From assembly GCA_963722495.1 (NCBI GenBank), contig CAVRND010000014.1, positions 1 to 64,000 of the forward strand: DNA of 64,000 nucleotides, read 5' to 3'. The notes beneath the pieces were generated by a model. It saw nothing but the letters and a program-made list of their open reading frames with translations, made no database searches and was not told the DNA's origin. Below, piece by piece: positions 22,781 to 31,781 of this stretch; within the stretch, counting starts at the first letter, position 1; each line of letters starts with the position of its first letter. The position numbers were made by a program, and so were the translations under genes. Origin of the DNA: Hyphomicrobium_A sp963722495. GTDB lineage: Bacteria; Pseudomonadota; Alphaproteobacteria; Rhizobiales; Hyphomicrobiaceae.

Positions 22781-22882
22781 AGCCGGTCGAATCCGCGCAG
22801 CGGGCAGGCTGAATCGCGCCCACTATGGTGAAACCCAACACTATGGCAAGATGATCGTCGGCCCACCGGGGGGAGGGCCAGC

Positions 22883-24436
22883 GTGCCGAGTACATCCACA
22901 GCGCAGCCCCGCGGCAATTTCGGCCGTGCGGGAGGCGAAATCGCGTCCGTCATCCGAATCGGCCTCCGGCCATGCGCGGCGGCTGGACGAGGCCGTTCAC
23001 GGCCTCCGATCGCGAACGCCCGAGCTTTCCGCAGCGACCGGATTATGGGCCTGGCAGCGACGCGCGCTGGCGGGCATGCTCCTGGCTTTGTGTGCCGGCG
23101 TGGTGCTGGCGCCCGAAACCACGCTGATCGCGTTGCTGGCCATCATGGCGGCGCCGTTCCTGTGTGTCGTCGTGTTGCGCACGGTGGCGCTGTGGCAGTT
23201 GGCGCACCCGCTGCCGAAGCCGTCCCGCGCCTCCGGCACTCCCGGATGTGCGGCTGCCGGTCTACACGGTACTCGTGCCGCTGTTCCGCGAGACAGGCGT
23301 GGTGCCGGAACTGCTGGCGTCTTTGCGCGCCCTCGATTATCCGCCCGACCGGCTGGAAGTGATGTTCGTCGTCGAGCAGGTCGACGCGGAGACGCAGGCC
23401 GCTCTCGCCGCCGCCGCGCTCGATCCGCACATGCAAATGCTCGTCGTTCCCGAGGGCGAGCCGCGCACCAAGCCCCGCGCCATCCAATACGCGCTGCAAT
23501 TTGCGCAAGGCGACTACGTTGTCGTCTTCGACGCCGAGGACGCGCCCGAGCCCGATCAGTTGCGCCGCGCGCTGGCGGCACTTCGTGCGGGCGGGGACCG
23601 CATCGGCTGCCTGCAGGCGCAGCTCAACATCTACAACTCGGACGCCAGCTGGTTCACGCGCCAATTCACCATCGAGTACACGGCGCTGTTCGATTGCATC
23701 CTGCCGGCACTGGAGCGGCTGCAATTGCCGGTGCCGCTCGGCGGCACGTCGAACCACTTTCCGCGCGCCGTGCTCGACGCCATCGGCGGCTGGGATCCCT
23801 ACAACGTCACCGAGGATGCCGACCTCGGCATCCGCCTGGCGCGCAACGGCTGGCACGTCGGCGTGCTGCACTCGACGACCTGGGAGGAGGCGCCGCCGTC
23901 CTTCCGGATCTGGAAGGGGCAGCGCACGCGCTGGCTGAAGGGCTGGATGCAGACCTACTTCGTGCACATGCGCCTGCCCGGCCGGCTCTGGCGCGAACTC
24001 GGCGCGCGGCGGTTTATCGGCTTCCAGGTGCTGATGGGCGGCATGATCCTGTCGGCGCTGGTGCACCCGTGGTTCTACGCACTGCTTGCGTATGATGTGT
24101 GGCAAGGCCGCATGCTCGGGCTGCCAGATTCGGCGTTCGGGCAATGGCTGCTCGGCATCGGCATCTTCAATCTGATCGCCGGATACGTGAGTGCCATCGC
24201 GCTCGGCGCGGTTGCGGCGGCGCGCCGTGGGCGGCTGCGGCTCGCCGCGCACGCGCTGCTGATGCGGGTGTATTGGCTGGCGATCTCGTACGCCGCCTAT
24301 CGCGCCCTGTGGCAGCTGATATGGGTGCCCTTCTACTGGGAAAAGACCGAGCACGCCGGCCGTGGTGCCGACGCGGCAGCGGCCGAAGCGATGGCGCACC
24401 GATGCCGAGCTCGCCGTCTCAGGCGAAAAAGCGTAG
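22883..24436 (+). CDS. GT2-family membrane glycosyltransferase (frameshifted)
   Basis: About 515 residues. Two N-terminal membrane helices (residues ~55–110) precede the catalytic domain, which carries VYTVLVPLFRETGVVPELLA, the DxD motif VFDAEDAP, TEDADLG and the QxxRW motif QRTRW. Several further helices follow. This is the processive cellulose/β-glycan synthase-like clade of inner-membrane enzymes that polymerise or transfer sugars. Start GTG 22883 is chosen because a GGGGGGAGGG ribosome-binding site lies 6 bases upstream; an ATG at 22851 lacks one. Shifts lie near 22985 and 23235, and one near 24400 changes the tail to end DAELAVSGEKA at TAG 24434–24436. The product sugar is unknown. Confidence 0.85.
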
Positions 24437-26344
24437 CGCTTCTTTGGAGATCTTCTGGCGGGTTTCGAAGTAGCCGCTCCAGGGATCGGTCTTGCGCTTG
24501 ATGCGCTGCAGGACGAGCGGGATCGTAAATGCATTCGCCGCTTCGATGCGCGCCAGCTCCGTCCACGATACCGGCACGGCGACGCTCGCCTCGGCCTTGG
24601 CGCGCGGCGAATAGGGCGCGATGGCGGTCGAGCCGCGCTCGTTGCGCAGCCAGTCGATGAAGATGCGGCCCTTGCGCTTGGCCTTCGACATGGTGGCGAC
24701 GAAGCGGTCCGGCTCGCTCTCGGCGAGCTTGATGGCGACGCCGCGCGAGAAGCCTTTTACGGTCTCCCAATCCTGGCTGGCGGCGAGCGGGGCGACGACG
24801 TGAATGCCCTTGCCGCCGGTCACCATCGGGAACGTTTCGAGCCCCGCCGTCTGCAGCAGCTTGCGCAAATCGCGCGCGGCTTCGCGCACCTGCGCAAAGT
24901 CGACGCTCGGATCGGGATCGAAATCGAAGACGAGCCGATCCGGCTTCTCCAGCGTCTTGGCGCGCGAGCCCCACAGGTGGATCTCGATACCGCCGATCTG
25001 CGCCACGGCGACGAGGCCGGCCGCGCTGTCGACCATGAGATAGTCGGCGACCTCGCCGTCGCCTTCCTCCACCGGCACCGACTTCAATGCGGCCGGCATG
25101 CCCTTCTTGGTGTGCTTCTGGAAGAAGCACTGCTTGGCCGGACCCTCCGGGCAGCGCACGAGGCTGAGCGGGCGCCCGCCGCAGTACGGCAGCATGCGCT
25201 CGCTGATGGCGAGGAGGTATTCGGCGAGTTCGCGCTTGGTGATCTCGGGCTTTGCGAACAGCACGCGATCGGGATGCGTGATCTTCACGCCGGCAACTTC
25301 GTCGGCGCTCGAGACTGTCTTCGGTTTTCTGGCCACGGTGATCACCGTTTGCGTTTGAACATCCTTTGCCGGCTTGTCGCCGCGTAGTCCGAGGAACGCC
25401 GGGTGGCGCAACAGGCCGTCGGTCGTGCGCTCGGTGAAGGCGATCTGCGCCACGAGCTTCGGCTCCACCCAATGCGCATCGCGGCTGATGTCGCGCGGGG
25501 CATCGACGAAAGGGCTGGTCGCCCGGCGCAGCTTGGCGAACTGCGCGCCGAGGTCATCGAGCATATCGGCATCGAAGCCGGTGCCGACGCGGCCGCGATA
25601 ATGCAGTTTGCCGCCCTCGAACTCACCCAGCAACAGCGAGGCGAATGCGCGGCCCTTCTTGTCGGAGACGCGATAGCCGCCGATGACAAACTCCTCGTTG
25701 CCGAGGCATTTGATCTTCAGCCAGCTCGGTGCGCGGCGCGAGACGTACGGCTTGTCGGCCTGTTTGGAGACGATGCCTTCCAGCCCGAGGTGGCAGGCCC
25801 GCGCGAGAACCTTATCGCCGTTTCCAGCCACATCCGCGCTGTAGCGGATGGCATCCGGCGCGCCCTTCAGCAGGCTCTTGAGGATCTCCTTGCGGCGCAC
25901 GAGCGGCTGACCGCGCAAATCGCGGCCGTCCAACTCGAGGATGTCGAACACATAGAAGGTGAGCGGGATGCGCCCTTCCTTCAGGGCATTCTGCAGACGC
26001 TGAAAGCTCGACCGGCCCTTCTCGTCGAGCGCGACGATCTCGCCGTCTAGCAGCGCGCTGCCGACCTTGAGCTCGCGCAGCGATGCAGCGACGGAGGCGA
26101 ACTTGTCGGTCCAGTCCTGTCCCGACCGCGTGTAAAGACGGCAGTGATCGCCGGCCAGCGCGGCGATTGCCCGGTAGCCGTCGTATTTGATCTCGTGCAG
26201 CCAGCCCCTGCCCTCGGGAGGAGCGCTCGCCAGCGTCGCAAGCTGCGGGGGAACGAATGCGGGCAGCGGCAGCGCAGATCGCGCGGATGTGCGCCCGGCA
26301 ACGGAGGTGTCGGGCGCCTTCGAACGCGGCTTCAGGCTGGCCAT
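24419..26344 (-). CDS. ligD: LigD-type DNA ligase–polymerase lacking phosphoesterase domain
   Basis: Intact, 641 residues. The N-terminal half is an ATP-dependent DNA ligase with the active-site Lys in EIKYDGYR (about residue 53) and motif EGIVSKQADKPYVSRRAPSW, followed by an OB-fold. The C-terminal half is the LigD primase/polymerase domain: THPDRVLFAKPEITKRELAE and the metal-binding DFDPDPSVDF. The separate 3'-phosphoesterase domain present in Pseudomonas/mycobacterial LigD is absent at both ends. ATG 26344 is chosen because GGGAG lies 9 bases upstream; ATG 26377 would add 11 residues without one. Known role: bacterial end joining with Ku. No ku gene is in the window. Confidence 0.92.
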   Translation of the reverse strand: MASLKPRSKAPDTSVAGRTSARSALPLPAFVPPQLATLASAPPEGRGWLHEIKYDGYRAIAALAGDHCRLYTRSGQDWTDKFASVAASLRELKVGSALLDGEIVALDEKGRSSFQRLQNALKEGRIPLTFYVFDILELDGRDLRGQPLVRRKEILKSLLKGAPDAIRYSADVAGNGDKVLARACHLGLEGIVSKQADKPYVSRRAPSWLKIKCLGNEEFVIGGYRVSDKKGRAFASLLLGEFEGGKLHYRGRVGTGFDADMLDDLGAQFAKLRRATSPFVDAPRDISRDAHWVEPKLVAQIAFTERTTDGLLRHPAFLGLRGDKPAKDVQTQTVITVARKPKTVSSADEVAGVKITHPDRVLFAKPEITKRELAEYLLAISERMLPYCGGRPLSLVRCPEGPAKQCFFQKHTKKGMPAALKSVPVEEGDGEVADYLMVDSAAGLVAVAQIGGIEIHLWGSRAKTLEKPDRLVFDFDPDPSVDFAQVREAARDLRKLLQTAGLETFPMVTGGKGIHVVAPLAASQDWETVKGFSRGVAIKLAESEPDRFVATMSKAKRKGRIFIDWLRNERGSTAIAPYSPRAKAEASVAVPVSWTELARIEAANAFTIPLVLQRIKRKTDPWSGYFETRQKISKEALRFFA

Positions 26345-26460
26345 CCGGCGTGGCTCCCGGGACGCTGCTCGCGCCATCGACGGAGCACGCGGGCGGAGGA
26401 ATTAATGCTGCAAACCGAGCAGCATAAAGTGCACGCCGGCGCTAAAGTTCCGTTTAAGCA

Positions 26461-26868
26461 CTAAGCATGCGTGATGCCGCCCGACGGCAGAAGCGCGCGG
26501 GGATCGGCAACCTCGCGCACCAGCCGCAGCAGCGTTGAAGCTTTTACCGGCTTGGGGACGAAGCGGACGCCGCCCGGTAGATGCGCATGCGATGGTTCCA
26601 GCACGCCGGAGAGCAATACAACACCTGTGCGCGGGCACTCCTCGCGGACGCGCCGCGCCAACTCGAAGCCGTTGACGCTACCTGGCATGGCGATGTCGCT
26701 GACGACCGCGCAAACGCCGCCCTGCGCGATGCGCCACAGCGCCTCCTCACCGCTGGACGCGGCGATCACCTCGAAGCCGGATTGGCCGAGGATACCGGAG
26801 ACGTACTCACGTACCAGCGGCTCATCCTCGACGACAAGGACGGAGGCCGAATGCATTGACTGTTCCAT
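26461..26868 (-). CDS. Stand-alone response regulator receiver (CheY-like)
   Basis: About 135 residues, a single receiver domain. The acidic pocket VLVVEDEPLV, the phospho-acceptor Asp in VVSDIAMPG, the Ser in VLLSGVLEP and the Lys in RFVPKPVKAS are all present. There is no output domain, so it would act through protein contact. ATG 26868 is used; ATG 26856 is an equally reasonable start. It lies 116 bases before ligD on the same strand, with no partner kinase in the window. Confidence 0.88.
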   Translation of the reverse strand: MEQSMHSASVLVVEDEPLVREYVSGILGQSGFEVIAASSGEEALWRIAQGGVCAVVSDIAMPGSVNGFELARRVREECPRTGVVLLSGVLEPSHAHLPGGVRFVPKPVKASTLLRLVREVADPRALLPSGGITHA

Positions 26869-27168
26869 GCAGCGCACAACGGGTGGTGACGGCGTACGTT
26901 CCGTTAACACGCGAGGGCAAATGGGAAACGGTGTGCAGAAAGCCACACCTTAAGGGCGTACCTGCGGCGAGGCGCCGCTGCAACACGGGACGTGGCGGGG
27001 CGGCGAGAGATATCGCGTTCGTGAGAATTGGAGCGAGCCGCTTGGCGACAAAGCCGCTCGCCAAAGAAGGAAATCGTGAGCGCACGTCATGTGCCCCATT
27101 GAGCACCGCAAGAATATTTGCTTGTGCGTGTCTTGAGGTAAGGGAGGGAATCGCGCCGTTTGCTGTGG
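26869..27168. other. 300-base intergenic region between divergent genes
   Basis: I see no convincing gene here. Weak open frames on both strands lack ribosome-binding sites and have unlikely composition. A purine-rich AAGGGAGGG at about 27140–27148 is the only candidate signal and lies 20 bases before ATG 27169. The stretch should hold the promoters of the response regulator and the 27169 gene. Confidence 0.4.
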
Positions 27169-27795
27169 ATGGAACGACACGTCCTCACGCTCAGGTACGA
27201 TGGCCTGGATGCCTCCTACTATGGCGGGATCGGCACCAGCGGCTCCAAGCAGGTCATCGCGGGGGCGCAAACGCTGCTGGGCGCGCACGCGCACTATTAC
27301 CTAAGCGGCGCCATCCCGGAGCGTATCAACGACAACGCTCCCGGCTTTGTGATCCGCGATCTCGGCCGCAAACGCGGGTCGCTGATCGCGGAGTTCTTGG
27401 TCGTCTTGATGACGCCCGCGGTCTGGGATGCCAACAGGTACAGCTACAGCACCTTCGTGCTCAACTCCTACGCCGCCGCCAAAGACGGCCGGCTCTTCGA
27501 CGATCCCCCGTTCGATCGCCTGCAACCCTCGCTCGGTACATTCGACGGGGGCAACGAGCCCGTGTTCGACCTCGCCGGTGCGCGTGAAGTCCAGCAGCGG
27601 CGGCTCTATCATCGTGTCCGGCAGTCGCGCGCGCAGATTTCGGCGCCGGTGCGGGTGACGGCGTCGGCGGTCGAGCTGTCGCTCGATGGCTACCACCTCG
27701 ATACGATCACGCGTCGCGCGCACACCGACGAGGATATCAACGAAGCCCTGCGGCTGTTCCGCGAGCAGTCCGGCATCGCCGACCGGCCGAGCTAG
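27169..27795 (+). CDS. Hypothetical protein
   Basis: Intact 208-residue frame starting MERHVLTLRYDGLDASYYGG and ending SGIADRPS. A TTG at 27160 would suit the upstream AGGGAGGG spacing better and would add three residues. No signal peptide, membrane helix or enzymatic motif is evident. The start (sensor-like 'LTLRYDGLDA'), the middle (KRGSLIAEFLVVLMTP) and the small C-terminal β-rich part vaguely resemble a family of phage/effector-adjacent unknown proteins, but I cannot name it. Composition matches neighbours. The C-terminal residues THTDEDINEALRLFREQ-like region is helical and acidic. Confidence 0.6.
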   Translation: MERHVLTLRYDGLDASYYGGIGTSGSKQVIAGAQTLLGAHAHYYLSGAIPERINDNAPGFVIRDLGRKRGSLIAEFLVVLMTPAVWDANRYSYSTFVLNSYAAAKDGRLFDDPPFDRLQPSLGTFDGGNEPVFDLAGAREVQQRRLYHRVRQSRAQISAPVRVTASAVELSLDGYHLDTITRRAHTDEDINEALRLFREQSGIADRPS

Positions 27796-27935
27796 GCCCA
27801 GCTCCTGCACGAACGGGAGCAGGATGTGATGCTTCGCTCGCCGTGCCGCGTCCATGGCTCACGCCGCACTCCGCTGACGGCCACCGCAGTGAATTAGCTC
27901 GCGGACGATCGCGGGCACTCGCCTGAGGCGGTCCC

Positions 27936-28051
27936 CTAGCTGCGCTCCCTGTCCGTCTGGAACATCGCCCGATAGGGCTCGCTGAGCAGAACCCGCCGCG
28001 CTGCAGGCGCTGGAACGTGTTGCGATCCCAATTGACAGCAAAGTTAGTCAT
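27936..28051 (-). CDS. Possible very small protein (one frameshift)
   Basis: From ATG 28051 the frame reads MTNFAVNWDRNTFQRLQR; shifting one base near 27990 gives RVLLSEPYRAMFQTDRERS and TAG at 27936–27938, about 38 residues. The corrected peptide looks more like protein than the alternatives, which run into Arg/Ala-rich noise. No clear ribosome-binding site is seen. The ATG lies inside the GTTAG-N6-CTAAC palindrome that I assign to the opposite promoter, so this gene, if real, would share the control element. Low confidence. Confidence 0.3.
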
Positions 28052-28060
28052 GGCTAACAA
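28032..28060 (+). promoter_or_regulatory. Candidate promoter with palindromic operator, upstream of porin–sit genes
   Basis: TTGACA at 28032–28037 is separated by 17 bases from TAACAA at 28055–28060. The inverted repeat GTTAG-TCATGG-CTAAC occupies 28043–28058, covering the spacer and most of the −10 box, where a bound repressor would block RNA polymerase. A second short palindrome, GCTA-ATTG-TAGC, lies at 28072–28083. The downstream genes import manganese/iron, so a metal-responsive repressor (DtxR/MntR or Fur/Mur type) is an inference; the GTTAG half-sites resemble DtxR sites but the spacing differs. Confidence 0.45.
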
Positions 28061-28106
28061 ATGGAGGCGTAGCTAATTGTAGCGTTGTTTGCGTAAGGGG
28101 GTTGGC

Positions 28107-28985
28107 GTGCAGCGTGTGTCTATGAGGAGCGTGATGGCTGTTGTCTGCGTCGTGCTGGGGAACGCTGGACAAGCGCTGGGAGCCGACAAGAGCGGCTATT
28201 CGCTCTTCGATCCGACGCCCGATCGACTGCTTCGCGACATGACGACCGATCGGCCCGATACGACGGAAAGCCCGTTCACCGTCGATGCCGGGCACATCCA
28301 GATCGAAACCAACCTCTTCGGCTACGCGCGTTCGCGGCCTGACGAGGATGGCGAGCGTTACCGATAGCTACGAGTTCGCCACGACCAACATCAGGATCGG
28401 ATTGACCAACAACACCGAGATCAATGTCGTCTGGCAGCCCTATGGCATCGTGCGCACGCACCACGGCCGATCCCGTCGGCACGCTCCGGCAATCAGGGAT
28501 CGGCGGCGTCGACATTCGCGGCAAGGTCAATTTGTGGGGCAACGACACGTTCGAAAAGACCGGGCTCGGCGCTCGCGCTGCTGCCGTTCGTCACGTTGCC
28601 GACCGATCGAGGACAACGGCATCAGCCCCGAGCACGTCGAGGGCGGCCTGATCGTACCCCTGGCGCTGGCAGCTGCCGCACAAGTTCGGCCTCGGCCTCA
28701 ACGGCGGCGTGGTCTGGGTCAAGGACGACGATGCGGCCGGCTACCACGCCGAGTACCTGGCCACTGCATCGCTCGCCTACGAGTGGAGCGACAAGCTCGG
28801 GACCTACTACGAGGTTGCTGCGAACTTCAACACGGACGACCCGCGCGGCGACGTCGTCGTCCTCGGCACCGGCGTGACCTACGCAGTTGACCGATAACCT
28901 CCAGCTCGATGCGGGCGTGAACTTCGGCGTCACGTCGGCGGCCGACCGCGTCAATCCGTTTGTCGGTGTTTCGACGCGCTTCTAG
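28107..28985 (+). CDS. Outer-membrane channel-like protein, MetA-pathway transporter family (frameshifted)
   Basis: About 290 residues. Signal peptide MRSVMAVVCVVLGNAGQALG, then TTDRPDTTESPFTVDAGHIQ, which is the hallmark opening of the 'putative MetA-pathway of phenol degradation' outer-membrane β-barrel family, and alternating strands ending in NPFVGVSTRF with a terminal Phe. Shifts lie near 28350, 28465, 28570, 28665 and 28885. GTG 28107 is chosen because AAGGGG lies 6 bases upstream; ATG 28122 is also possible. The sitA gene starts 46 bases after the stop, so the barrel may serve as outer-membrane entry for the metal transporter. Confidence 0.7.
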
Positions 28986-29031
28986 CGTCTCGATGTTCCG
29001 ACATCATTGCTTCCAGGGGGAGAAAGAGACC

Positions 29032-29972
29032 ATGCAGGTGAATTGGTGCGCCTTCGCGCGCAAGTCCGTCAGGACGTCTATCGCCGGCGTCGCGGCGCTG
29101 GCGATCGGCCGGGTTTTGCTTCGCTGCGCCGAGCCATGCGCAAACGAAGCAAAGCCGTTCCGCGTCGTGACGACCTTCACGGTCATCCAGGACATCGCCC
29201 AGAACGTCGCCGGCACGGCGGCCATCGTCGAATCCATCACCAAGCCCGGCGCCGAGATCCACGACTACCAGCCGACGCCGCTCGACATCGTCAAGGCGCA
29301 GTCGGCCGACCTCGTGCTGTGGAACGGCATGAACCTCGAGCGCTGGTTCGAGAAGTTCTTCGACAACGTCAAGGACGTGCCGAGCGTGGTGGTGACCGAA
29401 GGCATCGAGCCGATGGGCATCAAGGAGGGGCCCTACACCGGCAAGCCCAATCCGCATGCCTGGATGTCGCCCGCCAATGCGCTGATCTACGTCGAGAACA
29501 TCCGCAAGGCGTTCGCCAAGTACGATCCGGCCAATGCCGAGACCTACGCCAAGAACGCCGCCGCCTATGCCGCGCAGATCAAGGCCATCGACGAGCCGCT
29601 GCGCAAGCGCCTCGCCGGCCATCCCGCAGGCGCAGCGCTGGCTCGTCTCGAGCGAAGGCGCCTTCAGCTACCTCGCCCGCGACTACGGCCTGAAGGAGCT
29701 CTACCTGTGGCCGATCAACGCCGACGAGCAGGGCACGCCGAAGCAGGTGAAGCGCGTCATCGACATGGTGCGCAAGGAGAAGATCCCGGTCGTGTTCAGC
29801 GAGAGCACGATCTCCGACAAGCCGGCCAAGCAGGTGGCGAAGGAGACCGGCGCGCGCTACGGCGGCGTGCTCTACGTCGACAGCCTGAGCGCCGCGAACG
29901 GACCGGTGCCCTCCTACCTCAAGCTGCTCGAGGTCACCGTGCAGACCGATCGCCGAGGGCTTCGGATCGTGA
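29032..29972 (+). CDS. sitA: Manganese/iron ABC transporter, substrate-binding protein (frameshifted)
   Basis: Cluster A-I metal-binding protein, about 313 residues. The four expected ligands are visible: His in EIHDYQPTP, His in NPHAWMSP, Glu in VVFSESTIS and Asp in LYVDSLSA, which is the Mn/Fe (SitA/MntC/PsaA) pattern, not the His-rich zinc type. The signal peptide region after MQVNWCAFARKS is disturbed, probably by two compensating errors. An extra C at 29623–29625 shifts the frame, and an extra G near 29950 hides the natural end TIAEGFGS with TGA 29970–29972. It delivers Mn2+/Fe2+ in the periplasm to SitCD. Confidence 0.88.
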
Positions 29973-30008
29973 CGACGATGCTCCGAGCGCCCAACACCGG
30001 CAGCGGCG

Positions 30009-30897
30009 ATGCCCGAGCTCTCGCGGCGTCGATCTCGGTGCGCGGCGTGACCGTGACCTATCCCAACGGCACGACCGCCTTGCAAGACGCCTCGTTCGAG
30101 CTCGGGCCGGGCACGATCTGCGGCCTCGTCGGCGTCAACGGCTCGGGCAAGTCGACGCTGTTCAAGGCGATCATGGGCTTCGTCACGCCGTCGCGCGGGC
30201 GAGATCCGCATCGCCGGGCTGTCGCCGCGCGAGGCGCAGAAGCGCAACCTCGTCGCCTACGTGCCGCAGTCGGAGGACGTCGACTGGAACTTCCCCGTCC
30301 TCGTCGACGACGTCGTGATGATGGGCCGCTACGGCCGCATGGGCTTCCTGCGCAGCCCCTCCGCAGATCGACCGGCGCAAGGTCGACGAGGCGCTCGAGC
30401 GCGTCGGCATGACGGCATTCCGGCGAGCGCCAGATCGGCGAGCTGTCGGGCGGGCAGAGGAAGCGCGTCTTCCTGGCGCGCGCGCTGGCGCAGGAGGGCC
30501 TCATCATCCTGCTCGACGAGCCGTTCACCGGCGTCGACGTCAAGACCGAGGCGCGCCATCATCGACCTGCTGCGCGAGCTCAAGGCGCAGGGCCACCTGA
30601 TGCTGGTCTCGACGCACAATCTCGGCAGCGTGCCCGACTTCTGCGACCAGGTGGTGCTGGTGCTGCACACGGTGCTCGCGGCCGGCCCGACCGCAGACGA
30701 CGTTCACGCAGGCCAACCTGGAGCGGGCGTTCGGCGGCGTGCTGCGCCACTTCCGCCTCGAAGGGCAGGCTCTGCATCAGGACGACGACCGGCGCAGCGT
30801 CACTGTTCTGACCGACGACGAGCGTCCCGTCGTGTTCTACGGCAGTCGCGGCGGCCGCGAGCAGCCTTTGCGCCGCAGCGGGGAGGACAAGGAATGA
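30009..30897 (+). CDS. sitB: Manganese/iron ABC transporter, ATPase (five or more frameshifts)
   Basis: About 296 residues. ISVRGVTVTYPNGTTAL, Walker A GVNGSGKST, Q-loop VAYVPQSEDVDWNFPV, signature ELSGGQRKRVFLARAL, Walker B LIILLDEPFTGVD and the switch His in MLVSTHNLGS are all present but spread over frames. Shifts lie near 30020, 30197, 30362, 30422, 30555 and 30705; several are clearly one extra C or G. The tail after the ATPase (LTDDERPVVFYGS) is normal for SitB. The stop TGA 30895–30897 overlaps the sitC start. It energises the SitCD permease. Confidence 0.88.
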
Positions 30898-31781
30898 TGA
30901 GCGAGCTGCTGGTCGCCCTTCGCCTACGACTACATGGTCAAGGCCATGTGGGTGTCGGCGCTGGTCGGCGGCGACCTGCGCGTTCCTCTCCGCCTTCCTC
31001 ATGCTGAAGGGCTGGTCGCTGATGGGCGATGCGCTCGGCGCATTCCATCGTGCCGGGCGTCGCCGGCGCCTACCTGCTCAAGCTGCCCTATCGCTGCCGG
31101 GCGCCTTCGTCGCCGGGCTGCTGGCGGCGCTCGGCATGGCGTTCGTGCGCAGCCAGACGCGGCTGCGCGAGGATGCGGTCATCGGCCTCGTGTTCACCTC
31201 GTTCTTCGCGGCCGGGCTGCTGCTGGTCTCCATCAACCCGACCTCGGTCAACGTGCAGTCGATCGTGCTCGGCAACATCCTCGGCATCTCCGACGAGGAC
31301 GCCATCCAGGTCGTGATCATCAGCGTCGTGACGCTGGCGGTGCTGCTGCTGAAGTGGAAGGACCTGATGGTGGTCTTCTTCGACGAGGGCCACGCCCGCT
31401 CGGTCGGCCTCAACCCCGCCTGGCTCAAGGTGCTGTTCTTCACGCTGCTGTCGGCCGCCGTCGTGGCGGCGCTGCAGACCGTCGGCGCCTGCCTCGTCAT
31501 CGCCATGGTGGTGACGCCCGGCGCCACCGCCTACCTGCTGACGGACCGGTTCCCGCGCTGCTGGTCGATCGCCGTCGCGATCGGCACGCTGACGAGCTTC
31601 ATCGGCGCCTACGTCAGCTACTTCCTCGACGGCGCGACCGGCGGCGTGATCGTGACGCTGCAGACGCTGGTGTTCCTCGCCGCCTTCTTCTTTGCGCCCA
31701 AGCACGGCGTGCTGGCCGCGCGCCGCAAGTCGGCCGCCGCGCTGGACCCCGAGGCCATCGCCACTGGAGAATCGGCCATGA
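30897..31781 (+). CDS. sitC: Manganese/iron ABC transporter permease (frameshifted; reads into sitD)
   Basis: About 295 residues, with eight or nine membrane helices of the ABC-3 permease family (AFLMLKGWSLMGDAL, then VIGLVFTSFFAAGLLLVSIN and TVGACLVIAMVVTPGATAYL). Four shifts are packed into 30915–31095; the remainder is uninterrupted. ATG 30897 (or 30894) overlaps the sitB stop. No stop separates this frame from sitD. A TGA at 31779–31781 overlapping the sitD ATG (ATGA) lies in the adjacent frame and is the expected natural end, so one more base error near 31765 is likely. A true SitC–SitD fusion cannot be excluded from sequence alone. Confidence 0.85.

Noticed and set aside
26856..27587. 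Plus-strand frame of 243 codons across the intergenic region before 27169
   Set aside because: It reads the 27169 gene out of frame and starts inside the receiver gene; no start signal.
29032..29972. Zinc-specific (ZnuA) assignment of the metal-binding protein
   Set aside because: No His-rich loop is present, and the fourth-ligand pattern His-His-Glu-Asp is that of the Mn/Fe group.
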